The translations under genes and the position numbers were made by a program. From positions 2,565,001 through 2,629,000 of the forward strand of contig NC_008209.1 in assembly GCF_000014045.1 (NCBI RefSeq): 64,000 nt of DNA. Direction: 5' to 3'. Shown here piece by piece: positions 1-8,266 of this stretch. Numbering within the stretch: position 1 is the stretch's first letter; the number at the start of each line of letters is the position of its first letter. Under the pieces are notes generated by a model that made no database searches, was not told the origin of the DNA, and saw nothing but the letters and a program-made list of their open reading frames with translations. This stretch comes from Roseobacter denitrificans OCh 114 (GTDB lineage Bacteria; Pseudomonadota; Alphaproteobacteria; Rhodobacterales; Rhodobacteraceae).

Positions 1-497
1 ACCGCCCGCAAGAGCGAGTTGAGCCGCAGTCCCGCATTTATGAAGTGGACAAAAACCCACAGCGTCGCCACCCCGATAAACAAGACCAGAAAGCTGGCCA
101 ACACTGGTGCAAGGATCAAGGAGATCAGAACCACCACCTGTGCCCCGGCGCGCAGAGCCTGCAACCACAGCAGCAGGATCATCATATCCTCGATGCTGCC
201 CTCGCCGCCCAGAATGCGGCCGGTCCAGTAGATTGCATAGACAGTGGCAATGAACCCACCCGCAGCAATCGCGCAATAAAGGAACGGATTGCCGACAATG
301 CCGTTCAGGGGCGGCGGCACGGGGATGATCATGTTCGACAGGGTCGACAGGATGGTGACAACGACGCTGATCAGCGCAATCGCCGTCCACAAGGCTTCAC
401 GCGGCAAATTCCATGACAGCACGACCTGCGCAGCAGATTTGGGATCCCGCAAGGTCAGCACGGCCAGATCGGGGAAACTCATTGGTTTGGTCATCAT
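1..497 (-). CDS. Yip1-like integral membrane protein, 3' end cut by window edge
   Basis: About 165 codons of a polytopic membrane protein; the C-terminus lies beyond base 1. After a short polar N-terminus (roughly 35 residues) come several hydrophobic segments, near residues 37-57, 72-92, 105-122 and 128-155. This hydropathy pattern, with no catalytic motif, resembles the Yip1 domain family of small bacterial membrane proteins. Two tandem ATG codons (497 and 494) are available as start, and the first overlaps the TGA of the upstream gene in ATGA fashion, so the two are probably translationally coupled and read from the suf transcript. The function is unknown; the family name is inferred from layout and context, not from a motif. 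Confidence 0.6.
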   Translation of the reverse strand, partial: MMTKPMSFPDLAVLTLRDPKSAAQVVLSWNLPREALWTAIALISVVVTILSTLSNMIIPVPPPLNGIVGNPFLYCAIAAGGFIATVYAIYWTGRILGGEGSIEDMMILLLWLQALRAGAQVVVLISLILAPVLASFLVLFIGVATLWVFVHFINAGLRLNSLLRA

Positions 498-979
498 TCT
501 TGTCCACGCTCCGCTGCAATCAACCCGCCTAACCAGAACCAGCAAAAGAACGCAAACCACAAAAAACCAACGGCCTGTAATTCTATGCCCGGACCCACAA
601 ACCCCGCGACCAGCCCATTCAGCAGCATCAGGGGGGATGACGCAAGCAACGCCCAGAAAAGTGCAAGCCGTGCCCCGTAATGAGTGCCCTTGCCTCTGAA
701 CAGTTTTGCCACAAGATGCGTCACAGCCGCGACACAGTAAAGCCCGAGCGGCGCGATCAGGACCCAAGCCATCAGGGTTGCGCCCATCAGCATGTTGAGG
801 TCTTCCCCACTCAGATGCGCTTCGCGGGCGAGACGCGGCATCTGCGCGATAAAGACGATGATACATCCGGCCATCAGATAGGCCAGCGCACGGTCTTCGC
901 GTTGCCCCAGTGCCAAAAGCCCGGTCACAACACGACCGGGCCCCCTATAGGTAGCGGTGATATTGCGGGTGACCGCCAT
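494..979 (-). CDS. Yip1-like membrane protein
   Basis: A 161-residue membrane protein with a cytoplasmic N-terminus of about 30 residues and four likely transmembrane segments (about 33-50, 64-87, 103-123 and 130-153). No enzymatic motif is visible. Its ATG shares one base with the sufD TAA stop (TAATG) and its own stop overlaps the next membrane gene, so sufD and the two membrane proteins form a tightly coupled block at the end of the suf operon. A membrane function linked to Fe-S assembly would be an inference from position alone. Confident as a gene; low confidence on role. Confidence 0.75.
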   Translation of the reverse strand: MAVTRNITATYRGPGRVVTGLLALGQREDRALAYLMAGCIIVFIAQMPRLAREAHLSGEDLNMLMGATLMAWVLIAPLGLYCVAAVTHLVAKLFRGKGTHYGARLALFWALLASSPLMLLNGLVAGFVGPGIELQAVGFLWFAFFCWFWLGGLIAAERGQE

Positions 980-2259
980 TACTTTCGATGCCGCTCCAGC
1001 CAGCCTGCGAGACGGTCAACGATCTCTTCACGCAACGCTTCATCTTCGATCTCATCGACCGCTTCGGCCAGAAACGCAAGGGTCAGCAAATCCGTGGCCT
1101 GCGCGCGGGGCACCCCGCGGGACCTCAGATAGAAAAGCGCGGTCTCGTCAATCGCCCCCGAGGTGGAACCGTGTGAACAGGCCACATCGTCCGCGTAGAT
1201 CTCAAGCTCCGGTTTCGCCAGAAACTGGCTGTCGTCATCCAGCAGCAACGACTGGCTGATCTGGTAGCCATCGGTTTTCTGCGCACCGGGCTGGACCAGA
1301 ATCTTGCCCTGAAACACGCCGGTGGCACCGTTGCGCAGCACCTTCTTGAAGACCTGTCGGCTCTCACAATTCACCGCGTCATGGGTGATGAACACCGTGT
1401 CGTCGTGATGGAAATCACCGTCGCCGACACAGGCGCCCGCCACATGGGCAATGGCATCATCGCCTGTCAGTTCGATAATGCACTCATTGCGGGTCAGAAC
1501 ACCATTCGCGGTCAGCGTGAAGCTTTTGAAAGTGCTCTCGGAGCCCAGACGGGTAAAGATGTGGGTCGCCGCACGCCGCTCATGATCACGCCCCTGCGCC
1601 CGCACATGGTGGAAAACGCCCGTGTCGGCGATGTCCACTTCCATGACCTTGTTAAAGCGCGCCGCCGCCGGGCCGGTTTCCAGCAGGGTCAGTTCAGCGC
1701 CTGCGTCGACCTTGATCACATGGTGCAGGATCGCATCGGAGGTCTCATCACGGTGCTGATAGTGCAGGCTCACCGGTTTGCTGGCCTTTCCGGTGACATG
1801 GATCAGCACACCATCGGTTGCATAGGCCGTGTTGAGCGCCGCGAGCGGGCGTTCGACCGGTGACTGTCCGCGGGCTTCCAATGCACCGTATAGGTCACGC
1901 GCCCAGTGAATATCCGCCGACTGCTCCGCCAGACGCTCAATGGCAAGCCCCTCGCCCACAAGATCATCAGAGGCTTCCGCATCAAACACCCCATCCACGA
2001 AGACGATCCGGATACGGTCAATCTCACCAAAAAGCGGTGCCTCATCATTGTGAAACAGTGCCGCGGGCACGGCATCAGCCTGTGTCAGCGTGTCGGGGTG
2101 GGTGTATTTCCAATACTCGTCGCGCCGGTCCGGCAGGCCCATCGCCTCGACACGCGCCTTTGCGTCCTTGCGTGCGGCTGCGGTCCAACCGCCTTCCGGC
2201 AGCGCGAGACGCGCCAACCGCGCCTCTGTCGTGCTGGTTTTCAGTGCTGCTTCGGCCAT
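979..2259 (-). CDS. sufD: Fe-S cluster assembly protein SufD
   Basis: SufD is the partner of SufB in the SufBC2D scaffold that builds Fe-S clusters in the cytoplasm. The 426-residue protein has a variable helical N-terminus and, in the C-terminal half, the beta-helix core of the SufBD family. Near residue 370 it carries an ACSHGSTSGAID motif, whose His matches the SufD residue implicated in cluster formation, followed by ALFYLRSRGV, a SufB/SufD hallmark. Its ATG overlaps the sufC stop by one base (TAATG) and its stop overlaps the next start, indicating translational coupling. Start and length fit the family. Confidence 0.95.
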   Translation of the reverse strand: MAEAALKTSTTEARLARLALPEGGWTAAARKDAKARVEAMGLPDRRDEYWKYTHPDTLTQADAVPAALFHNDEAPLFGEIDRIRIVFVDGVFDAEASDDLVGEGLAIERLAEQSADIHWARDLYGALEARGQSPVERPLAALNTAYATDGVLIHVTGKASKPVSLHYQHRDETSDAILHHVIKVDAGAELTLLETGPAAARFNKVMEVDIADTGVFHHVRAQGRDHERRAATHIFTRLGSESTFKSFTLTANGVLTRNECIIELTGDDAIAHVAGACVGDGDFHHDDTVFITHDAVNCESRQVFKKVLRNGATGVFQGKILVQPGAQKTDGYQISQSLLLDDDSQFLAKPELEIYADDVACSHGSTSGAIDETALFYLRSRGVPRAQATDLLTLAFLAEAVDEIEDEALREEIVDRLAGWLERHRK

Positions 2260-3014
2260 TATGCCACCTCTGCCAGAATGTTGCCGTAGCCGTTGTTCTC
2301 GACTTCAAGCGCAAGTTCGGGACCGCCCGTTTTCACGATCTTGCCATCGGCCATGATATGCACCACATCCGGTTTGATGTGATCCAGCAGACGCTGGTAG
2401 TGCGTGATGACGAGGAACCCGCGCCCCTCATTGCGCAGCGCATTCACACCCTCCGCCACCAGTTTCATCGCATCCACGTCGAGGCCGGAGTCAGTCTCGT
2501 CCAGGATACACATCTTGGGTTCCAGCATCGCCATCTGAAGGATTTCGTTGCGCTTTTTCTCACCGCCCGAAAAGCCGACGTTGACGGGCCGTTTCAGCAT
2601 ATCCGCGTCGATCTTCAATTCCTTTGCGCGCGCGCGCACGGCCTTGAGGAAGTCGGCCGCCGACATTTCCTCTTCACCACGTGCCTTGCGCTGTGCGTTC
2701 ACGGCTGTGCGCAGGAAGGTCATGTTGCCCACACCGGGGATTTCCACGGGGTATTGAAACGCGAGAAACAGGCCTGCCGCGGCGCGCTCTTCGGGCTCCA
2801 TGTCAAGCACGTCTTCGCCCTCCAGATCTGCGGATCCGCCGGTGACTTCATAGCCGTCCTTACCCGACAGGACATAGGACAGGGTCGACTTACCCGACCC
2901 GTTCGGGCCCATGATCGCATGCACCTTGCCTGCTTCGATCTCAAGATCAACGCCTTTGAGGATTTCCTTGTCTTCTTCTTCCAGTTTGACCTGCAGGTTT
3001 TTGATGCTCAGCAT
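2259..3014 (-). CDS. sufC: Fe-S cluster assembly ATPase SufC
   Basis: SufC is the ABC-type ATPase of the SufBC2D complex and drives the conformational change that opens the SufB-SufD interface. The 251-residue protein shows a Walker A motif GPNGSGKST at residues 36-44, the SufC form of the ABC signature FSGGEKKR, and a Walker B region ending CILDETDSGLD. It lacks membrane segments, as expected for this soluble ABC ATPase. The gene sits between the YbjQ-like gene and sufD and overlaps the sufD start by one base. Expression is presumably under the iscR-side promoter. Confidence 0.96.
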   Translation of the reverse strand: MLSIKNLQVKLEEEDKEILKGVDLEIEAGKVHAIMGPNGSGKSTLSYVLSGKDGYEVTGGSADLEGEDVLDMEPEERAAAGLFLAFQYPVEIPGVGNMTFLRTAVNAQRKARGEEEMSAADFLKAVRARAKELKIDADMLKRPVNVGFSGGEKKRNEILQMAMLEPKMCILDETDSGLDVDAMKLVAEGVNALRNEGRGFLVITHYQRLLDHIKPDVVHIMADGKIVKTGGPELALEVENNGYGNILAEVA

Positions 3015-3085
3015 TTTTCTTCCCTTATATCTAATCGCACAGAGGCGTTTTACTTCAGTGCCTTGCGGCGTGTTCTTTAAGTTGA

Positions 3086-3400
3086 TTACGTTATGGTCAC
3101 AGCCGTGCCCGAAACGGATACCATCAGCATGCTGTCCCCGGTCACCTCATAGTCGAGATCAATGCCCACGACGGCGTTGGCCCCGAGGGCTGCGGCGCGT
3201 TCCTCGATTTCGGCCATCGCCTCGGTGCGCGCGTCCTGCAGCTTGTCCTCGTAGGCACCGGAGCGTCCACCGATCACATCCGTCACGGAGGCAAAGAAAT
3301 CCCGCACGATATTCGCGCCCATGATCGCTTCGCCCACAACGATGCCCTTATAGGCGGTGATCGTGTGACCTTCGATGGTGTTTGTGGTCGTCAAAATCAT
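3086..3400 (-). CDS. YbjQ/UPF0145 heavy-metal-binding-domain family protein
   Basis: A 104-residue protein of the YbjQ (UPF0145) family. Visible hallmarks are the N-terminal [13 protein letters not shown] block, the [14 protein letters not shown] block near residue 30, an acidic RSGAYEDKL stretch, and the C-terminal [11 protein letters not shown] segment with the conserved small beta-rich ending. Family members form pentameric rings; their biochemical function is unsettled and metal binding is a database-style label, not shown here. There is no Cys or His cluster in this copy. It lies between sufB and sufC on the same strand, so it should be transcribed with the Fe-S genes, which makes a role in Fe-S or metal homeostasis a plausible inference. 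Confidence 0.85.
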   Translation of the reverse strand: MILTTTNTIEGHTITAYKGIVVGEAIMGANIVRDFFASVTDVIGGRSGAYEDKLQDARTEAMAEIEERAAALGANAVVGIDLDYEVTGDSMLMVSVSGTAVTIT

Positions 3401-3437
3401 CTGGTGTCCCGTGGTGCTCGGTTGGCAGATTGAGGCC

Positions 3438-3477
3438 TATCGGTTTCACGTCGGTACGACGTCGGTGTTGCGTCGGT
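3438..3477 (-). repeat. Four ACCGA(CG) direct repeats with an 11-base period
   Basis: On the minus strand the sufB to YbjQ-like spacer reads ACCGACG three times, with a fourth shortened copy ACCGATA. On the plus strand the copies are at 3471-3477, 3460-3466, 3449-3455 and 3438-3444. The start-to-start distance is exactly 11 bases each time, one DNA turn, and the intervening four bases differ. The array is outside both coding regions and 11 is not a multiple of three, so it is not a leftover coding repeat. It could be a protein-binding array or an mRNA element acting on the downstream gene. Confidence 0.7.
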
Positions 3478-3489
3478 GCGGCGCGCCGA

Positions 3490-5028
3490 TCAGCCCACTG
3501 ACCCTTCAAGCGAAATCGCCACCAATTGCTGCGCCTCCATGGCAAACTCCATCGGCAGCGCTTGCAGCACGTCCTTGCAGAACCCGTTCACCACCAGCGC
3601 CACGGCCTCTTCTTCGTCCATCCCGCGCGAGCGGCAGTAGAACAGCTGATCGTCGTCCACCTTGGAGGTCGTCGCTTCGTGCTCCACTCGGCTCGAGTTG
3701 TTCTTGACCTCGATGTAGGGCACTGTGTGTGCGCCGCATTTGTCGCCGATCAGCAGGCTGTCGCACTGGGTATAGTTGCGCGAATCCTTCGCTTTGGGGT
3801 GCATCGACACCAGCCCGCGATAGGTATTCTGCGCCTTGCCTGCGGAAATACCCTTGGACACGATGCGCGACTTGGTGCGTTTGCCCAGATGGATCATCTT
3901 GGTGCCGGTATCGGCTTGCTGCATGTTGTTGGCGATGGCAATCGAATAGAATTCGCCCTGGCTGTCGTCGCCGCGCAGAATGCACGACGGATATTTCCAG
4001 GTGACGGCCGAACCCGTCTCCACCTGCGTCCACATCACCTTGGCGCGATCCCCCCGGCAATCGGCACGTTTTGTCACGAAGTTATAGATGCCGCCCTTGC
4101 CCTCTTCGTCGCCCGGGTACCAGTTCTGGACGGTGGAGTATTTCACCTCCGCATCTTCCTCGACAATGATCTCCACCACAGCGGCGTGAAGCTGCGCGAT
4201 GTCGCGCTGCGGCGCGGTGCAGCCCTCGAGGTAGGAGACATAGGACCCCTTGTCCGCGATGATCAGCGTGCGTTCGAATTGACCGGTGTTTTCCGCATTG
4301 ATGCGGAAATAGGTCGACAGTTCCATCGGGCAGCGCACGCCGGGCGGCACATACACAAAAGAGCCGTCGGAAAACACCGCCGAATTGAGCGTCGCGTAGT
4401 AGTTGTCAGACACCGGCACGACCGAGCCGAGGTATTTCTTGACCAGCTCGGGGTGATCCTTGATCGCCTCGGAAATCGAACAGAAGATTACGCCCGCCTT
4501 CATCAGCTCATCCCGGAATGTCGTGCCGAGCGAGACGGAATCAAACACAGCATCCACCGCCACCTTGCGCGGCTCATCGGTCAGTTCCTCAGCGCCCTCG
4601 ACACCGGCGAGGATCATCTGTTCCTTCAGCGGAATGCCCAGCTTTTGATATGTTTCCAGCAGCTTGGGATCGACGTCATCCAGCGACTTCGGCTTGACTT
4701 CCATGGATTTGGGCCGCGCATAGTAGTATTGATCCTGAAAATCGATTTCCGGATAATCCACCATGGCCCATTTGGGCTCGGACTTTTGCAACCAGCGCTC
4801 GTAAGCGGCCAGACGCCATTCCAGCATCCATTCGGGTTCTTCGTTCTTTTCGGAAATCAGGCGCACGATCTCCGGGCTGAGGCCCTTTGGCGCGTATTCC
4901 ATTTCAATGTCGGTGGACCAGCCGTGCTTATATTTGCCGCCCACTTCGCGCACGGCGTCAACTGTGTCCTGGTCAACGCCTTCTTTGACCTGAATATCCT
5001 CGGTGATCGGCTGGTCTAATGCTGTCAT
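3490..5028 (-). CDS. sufB: Fe-S cluster assembly protein SufB
   Basis: SufB is the scaffold subunit on which the Fe-S cluster is assembled from sulfide delivered by the desulfurase. The 512-residue protein spans the full family length, with the early [14 protein letters not shown] block, the central [20 protein letters not shown] stretch, and the C-terminal [18 protein letters not shown] segment that contains the conserved functional Cys, then the LFYCRSRGM block shared with SufD. The gene follows the cysteine desulfurase with a 15-base gap and has its ATG at 5028-5026 preceded by a GGAGG-rich ribosome site. An 89-base spacer with phased repeats separates it from the next gene. Confidence 0.96.
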   Translation of the reverse strand: MTALDQPITEDIQVKEGVDQDTVDAVREVGGKYKHGWSTDIEMEYAPKGLSPEIVRLISEKNEEPEWMLEWRLAAYERWLQKSEPKWAMVDYPEIDFQDQYYYARPKSMEVKPKSLDDVDPKLLETYQKLGIPLKEQMILAGVEGAEELTDEPRKVAVDAVFDSVSLGTTFRDELMKAGVIFCSISEAIKDHPELVKKYLGSVVPVSDNYYATLNSAVFSDGSFVYVPPGVRCPMELSTYFRINAENTGQFERTLIIADKGSYVSYLEGCTAPQRDIAQLHAAVVEIIVEEDAEVKYSTVQNWYPGDEEGKGGIYNFVTKRADCRGDRAKVMWTQVETGSAVTWKYPSCILRGDDSQGEFYSIAIANNMQQADTGTKMIHLGKRTKSRIVSKGISAGKAQNTYRGLVSMHPKAKDSRNYTQCDSLLIGDKCGAHTVPYIEVKNNSSRVEHEATTSKVDDDQLFYCRSRGMDEEEAVALVVNGFCKDVLQALPMEFAMEAQQLVAISLEGSVG

Positions 5029-5043
5029 CGTATCCTCCAGTGC

Positions 5044-6087
5044 TCACGCCGCGCGGGCGCGAAATTTCTTTTCTTTTTCAAGCCAGGCCTGTGCAAACTG
5101 CAGGACCTCGGTTTTCGTCGTCTCCAGACCCAAGGACACGCGAATGGCGCAGCTTGCGGTCGCTTCATCCAGCCCCATCGCCCGTAACACGCTGCTCGCC
5201 TTGACCTTGCCGCTGGAGCAGGCAGACCCTGCGCTAACGGCGAACCCGGCAAGATCCATCTGGATCACCTGGGCCTCGCCTTTCCAGCCCGGCGTGGCAA
5301 AACATAACGTGTTCGGCAAACGATTTGCCTCTTTCCCGATAAAAATAGTTGTCTTTGTCTCGGCTGCAAGGGTGTTTTCTAGAATCTTTCTAAGTTCTTT
5401 GATTTCTTCCCAGCGTCCGGCGTCCAGATCACGCCGCGCTGCCTGCGCAGCAGCGGCGAAACCCGCGATTCCAATCAGGTTTTCCGTGCCTGAGCGGCGG
5501 CCCATCTCCTGCCCGCCGCCTTTGATCTGCACCGGTATGTCCTGCCCGCGCCGCAGGATCAGCGCACCGATCCCCTTGGGACCACCCAGCTTATGGGCCG
5601 AGATCAGCGCCATGCGCGCACCGCTCGCGGTGAAATCGAGCGGTATCTTTCCAAAAGCCTGTGTCATGTCGCTGACGGCGAGGTCCTGTGGCAAATCCTG
5701 CAGGATACCGGTTTCCGAATTGGCCCGTTGCAGGGTCGATTGTGCGGGATCATCGACCGTAACACCGCCCTGCGCGTCGGTATCGAGGAGCGGTGGGCAC
5801 CATGCACGCACCGCGTCATGTTCGATATCACTGGCCCGCAGATTGCGCCCGGCGCAGGCGAGCGCTGCGGCTTCGGTGGCGCCGGACGTGAAAACGATCT
5901 CCGCATCCTGCGCCCCCAATGCCTCGGCAATGTCGCGGCGTGCGCGTTCCATCATACCCTTGGCCGCGCGCCCTTCTGCGTGCACAGAGGAAGGATTGCC
6001 CGGCAGATCCATCACCTCCAGCATCGCCGCGCGCGCCTCCGGGCGCAGCGGTGCAGTCGCATTGTGATCGAGGTAAATTCGTCTCAC
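5044..6087 (-). CDS. Cysteine desulfurase, NifS/IscS type
   Basis: A PLP-dependent class V aminotransferase that removes sulfur from cysteine as a protein persulfide for the Suf scaffold. The 347-residue chain shows the N-terminal YLDHNATAP motif, the PLP lysine in SAHKLGGPKG (Lys166), and the sulfur-accepting cysteine in SAGSACSSGK (Cys290). It is some 50 residues shorter than typical IscS or SufS, mainly because of a reduced C-terminus, as in the short desulfurases found beside iscR in Rhodobacterales. It lies between iscR and sufB, 30 bases after iscR, so it is an operon member. Whether a second SufS lies further left of the window cannot be seen. Confidence 0.92.
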   Translation of the reverse strand: MRRIYLDHNATAPLRPEARAAMLEVMDLPGNPSSVHAEGRAAKGMMERARRDIAEALGAQDAEIVFTSGATEAAALACAGRNLRASDIEHDAVRAWCPPLLDTDAQGGVTVDDPAQSTLQRANSETGILQDLPQDLAVSDMTQAFGKIPLDFTASGARMALISAHKLGGPKGIGALILRRGQDIPVQIKGGGQEMGRRSGTENLIGIAGFAAAAQAARRDLDAGRWEEIKELRKILENTLAAETKTTIFIGKEANRLPNTLCFATPGWKGEAQVIQMDLAGFAVSAGSACSSGKVKASSVLRAMGLDEATASCAIRVSLGLETTKTEVLQFAQAWLEKEKKFRARAA

Positions 6088-6117
6088 ATCTCGGCTTTCA
6101 TAAAGGTGGACGCGCTT

Positions 6118-6591
6118 TTAGGCGGGTTCTGTCGGCTCATCCACGATGTCGAACAGGTTGGGCACCGCAGGACAGGGTGCGAGTTCATTGGCAATCACAT
6201 CCGACAGCCGCGTTTGGTGCAGAAATACATAGACATGCGCGCTCAGACTTTCCCACAGGCGGTTGGTCAGAGACTGCGCCTGACTGCCGGAAGCGCCCCC
6301 GGAGGCCCCTGCCCCCTTGTGCATCGCATCCACGGTTTCATCCACCGCGCTCAGGATTTCCACAACCCGGATGTCGGACGGCGAGCGCGTCAAGCGATAC
6401 CCGCCCCCCGGTCCACGCACGGATGCGACAAGTTCGGCACGGCGCAGCTTGACAAACAGCTGTTCCAGATAGGCCAGCGAGATCGCCTGCCGCGTCGCGA
6501 TATCCCCCAGCGAGACCAGTTTGTCCTGCGGCTGCATCGCGATATCCGCCAGCGCCACCATCGCATATCGCCCTTTTGTTGAGAGTTTCAT
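6118..6591 (-). CDS. iscR: Rrf2-family Fe-S regulator IscR, single-cysteine type
   Basis: A 157-residue Rrf2 winged-helix regulator heading the suf operon. The N-terminal DNA-binding domain is typical (MKLSTKGRYAMVALADIA, then the SVRGPGGGYRL wing at about 57-67). In E. coli IscR three cysteines ligate the 2Fe-2S cluster around residues 92-104; the aligned stretch here (about 90-106) is rich in Gly, Ala and Ser and has none of them. The only cysteine in the protein is Cys140. This agrees with the single-cysteine IscR reported for Rhodobacter sphaeroides. An AAGGAA ribosome site precedes the ATG. It probably represses the operon when Fe-S clusters are plentiful. Confidence 0.9.
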   Translation of the reverse strand: MKLSTKGRYAMVALADIAMQPQDKLVSLGDIATRQAISLAYLEQLFVKLRRAELVASVRGPGGGYRLTRSPSDIRVVEILSAVDETVDAMHKGAGASGGASGSQAQSLTNRLWESLSAHVYVFLHQTRLSDVIANELAPCPAVPNLFDIVDEPTEPA

Positions 6592-6611
6592 CGCAGTTCC
6601 TTGATACCCGC

Positions 6612-6640
6612 GCGCCCGTCAATTGATTGACGTCGGGCGC
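6612..6640 (-). promoter_or_regulatory. Inverted repeat in the iscR leader
   Basis: GCGCCCG at 6612-6618 is complementary to CGGGCGC at 6634-6640, and the interval contains a second small pairing TCAA/TTGA. The element lies about 20-50 bases upstream of the iscR start, between it and the ICE-type palindrome. It could be an operator for IscR itself or a hairpin in the mRNA leader. There is no T-run, so an intrinsic terminator is unlikely. Confidence 0.45.
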
Positions 6641-6691
6641 GTTAAACCTTAAGGCCATAGTCCGCAGCAGATGTTGTTTTCTGCGATCTAA

Positions 6692-6706
6692 TTAGAACCG
6701 TTCTAA
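6692..6706. promoter_or_regulatory. Irr (ICE-type) iron-responsive operator
   Basis: The 15-base perfect palindrome TTAGAACCGTTCTAA has 7-base arms around one central base. It matches the core of the alphaproteobacterial ICE motif TTAGAA-N3-TTCTAA bound by the iron regulator Irr. It lies about 100 bases upstream of the iscR ATG and 64 bases upstream of the divergent alpha/beta hydrolase gene, so it could control either or both. The motif identity rests on known Irr sites; the binding protein itself is not in this window. Confidence 0.75.
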
Positions 6707-6769
6707 GGTCCCTGCACGAAGTCGTCAAGATTTCTGGCAGGGCTGGCGACACAATACACAGGGACACTC

Positions 6770-7423
6770 ATGCCTGAGGTCATTTTCCCCGGCCCCGAGG
6801 GTCGGCTTGAAGGTCGTTACCACCCCCAAAAAGAGCGCGACGCGCCGATTGCGATTATCCTGCACCCGCACCCCCAGTTCGGCGGCACCATGAACCATAT
6901 CATCGTGCACCGGATGCATTATGCGTTCTACAACATGGGCTTCACCGTCCTGCGGTTCAATTTCCGCGGTGTCGGCCGCAGCCAGGGCGAGTATGATCAG
7001 GGGATCGGTGAGCTGTCCGACGCCGCCTCGGCGCTGGATTATCTGCAATCCATGAACAACAATTCGAAACACTGCTGGGTTGCCGGGTTTTCCTTTGGCG
7101 CCTGGATCGGGATGCAGTTGCTCATGCGGCGCCCCGAGATTACAGGGTTCATTTCCGTGGCCCCCCCTGCAAACATGTATGACTTTTCGTTTCTTGCGCC
7201 CTGCCCGTCCTCGGGCCTTGTGATCAATGGCACGGCAGATCGTGTGGCCCCGCCCAGCGATACCGAAGCGCTGGTGAGCAAGCTGCACGAACAAAAGGGC
7301 ATCACGATCACCCATGAGCAGGTCGAGGGTGCCGGGCATTTCTTCGAAGAGCCCCACCTTGATACGCTGATCGAGACAACAACGGATTATGTCAAACGTC
7401 GGCTGACCGAAACGTCACGCTGA
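6770..7423 (+). CDS. Alpha/beta hydrolase
   Basis: A 217-residue alpha/beta hydrolase with an HPHP oxyanion-type motif at residues 32-35, the nucleophile elbow GFSFG with Ser108, a likely acidic residue in NGTADRVAP, and the catalytic His in GAGHFFEE. It belongs to the group of short serine hydrolases with the LHPHPQFGGTM signature; the substrate is unknown. The gene is divergent from iscR, sharing a 178-base region that contains the ICE-type palindrome. It is followed after 3 bases by a small conserved gene and then an HD hydrolase, a likely three-gene operon. Confidence 0.88.
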   Translation: MPEVIFPGPEGRLEGRYHPQKERDAPIAIILHPHPQFGGTMNHIIVHRMHYAFYNMGFTVLRFNFRGVGRSQGEYDQGIGELSDAASALDYLQSMNNNSKHCWVAGFSFGAWIGMQLLMRRPEITGFISVAPPANMYDFSFLAPCPSSGLVINGTADRVAPPSDTEALVSKLHEQKGITITHEQVEGAGHFFEEPHLDTLIETTTDYVKRRLTETSR

Positions 7424-7426
7424 ACC

Positions 7427-7669
7427 ATGGGTATTGTCGAAGATGTCGCCGATGAACTGGCGCTGGAAAGCCTCAAGATCATAAACGCCACGGGCGATGA
7501 TGCTTTCGTGCAGCGGGTTGCGGATACCATCGGCGGCTCTTCGCAGACCATGGAAGAAGCCTATTTGACAGCCCTGCGCGTGCGACGGGCCGAACAGCGC
7601 GCCCGCGCGGTTCTGGACCAGATCAGGAAAGACCTGCCACCCGGTACGCAGGCCGCCCCGGATGAGTGA
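7427..7669 (+). CDS. Small conserved hypothetical protein
   Basis: An 80-residue soluble, mostly helical protein (MGIVEDVADELALESLK at its N-terminus) that I cannot assign to a family. It starts 3 bases after the alpha/beta hydrolase stop and overlaps the next gene by 8 bases, within GGATGAGTGA, so it is embedded in an operon; the codon use matches its neighbours. The tight coupling on both sides supports it being real. No metal-binding or catalytic motif is visible, and no signal peptide or membrane segment. Confidence 0.7.
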   Translation: MGIVEDVADELALESLKIINATGDDAFVQRVADTIGGSSQTMEEAYLTALRVRRAEQRARAVLDQIRKDLPPGTQAAPDE

Positions 7670-8249
7670 TCGGCTGGCAGCCCAGATCGCCTTTCTCAGC
7701 GAAGCGGACCAGCTGAAATCGGTCATGCGCGCCTCGCGGCTGCACGACAATTCCCGCTATGAAAACTCCGCCGAACACTCGTGGCACGTGATGCTGTATG
7801 CTTTCGTGCTGGCGGAACAGGCGGGTCCGGACGTGCGCATCGACCGGGTGCTCAAGATGCTGCTGCTGCATGACATCGTGGAGATCGACGCAGGCGACAA
7901 TCCGATCCACGGCACTGTGGATGCTGCCGCACAAGAGGCAAAGGAACAGATCGCGGCGGACCGCCTGTTCGGCCTGTTGCCACAGGATCAGGCGAAAGCG
8001 TTTCGCGACATCTGGGACGAATTCGAAGCCGCAGAGACACCGGATGCGGTTTTTGCCAAATCCATCGACCGGGTACAGCCGCCGATTTCCAACATGGCAA
8101 ATGGCGGCGGGTCGTGGCTTGAATATGGCGTCACCATCGATCAGCTGTCGCAGCGTGTGGGCACGCCTGTGCAAAGGGGCGCGCCGCGCCTTTGGCAGTG
8201 GCTTTTCCCGAAACTGGAAGCGTTTTTCAGCAAGATGCCGTCAAAATAA
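7662..8249 (+). CDS. HD-domain hydrolase, YfbR/HDDC2-like nucleotidase
   Basis: A 195-residue HD-domain metal-dependent phosphohydrolase. The metal ligands are visible as His39 in NSAEHSWHV, His70-Asp71 in LLHDIVEIDAGD, and a later Asp in AKSIDRVQP near residue 140. The arrangement matches the YfbR/HDDC2 group, whose characterised members dephosphorylate deoxynucleoside 5'-monophosphates; the precise substrate here is not shown. The start overlaps the stop of the small upstream gene by 8 bases. It ends 104 bases before icd. Confidence 0.85.
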   Translation: MSDRLAAQIAFLSEADQLKSVMRASRLHDNSRYENSAEHSWHVMLYAFVLAEQAGPDVRIDRVLKMLLLHDIVEIDAGDNPIHGTVDAAAQEAKEQIAADRLFGLLPQDQAKAFRDIWDEFEAAETPDAVFAKSIDRVQPPISNMANGGGSWLEYGVTIDQLSQRVGTPVQRGAPRLWQWLFPKLEAFFSKMPSK

Positions 8250-8266
8250 CCGCGCGCCGCAGATTG

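Noticed and set aside
1860..3080. A 406-codon open frame antisense to sufC and sufD
   Set aside because: It overlies two conserved genes in a high-GC genome where such antisense frames are common; its composition is rich in Arg, His and Pro and matches no family.
3438..3477. CRISPR array
   Set aside because: Repeats are 7 bases with 4-base spacers at an 11-base period, far too short, and no cas genes are present.
3526..5019. A 497-codon open frame antisense to sufB
   Set aside because: It mirrors a conserved gene almost end to end and has low-complexity shadow composition.
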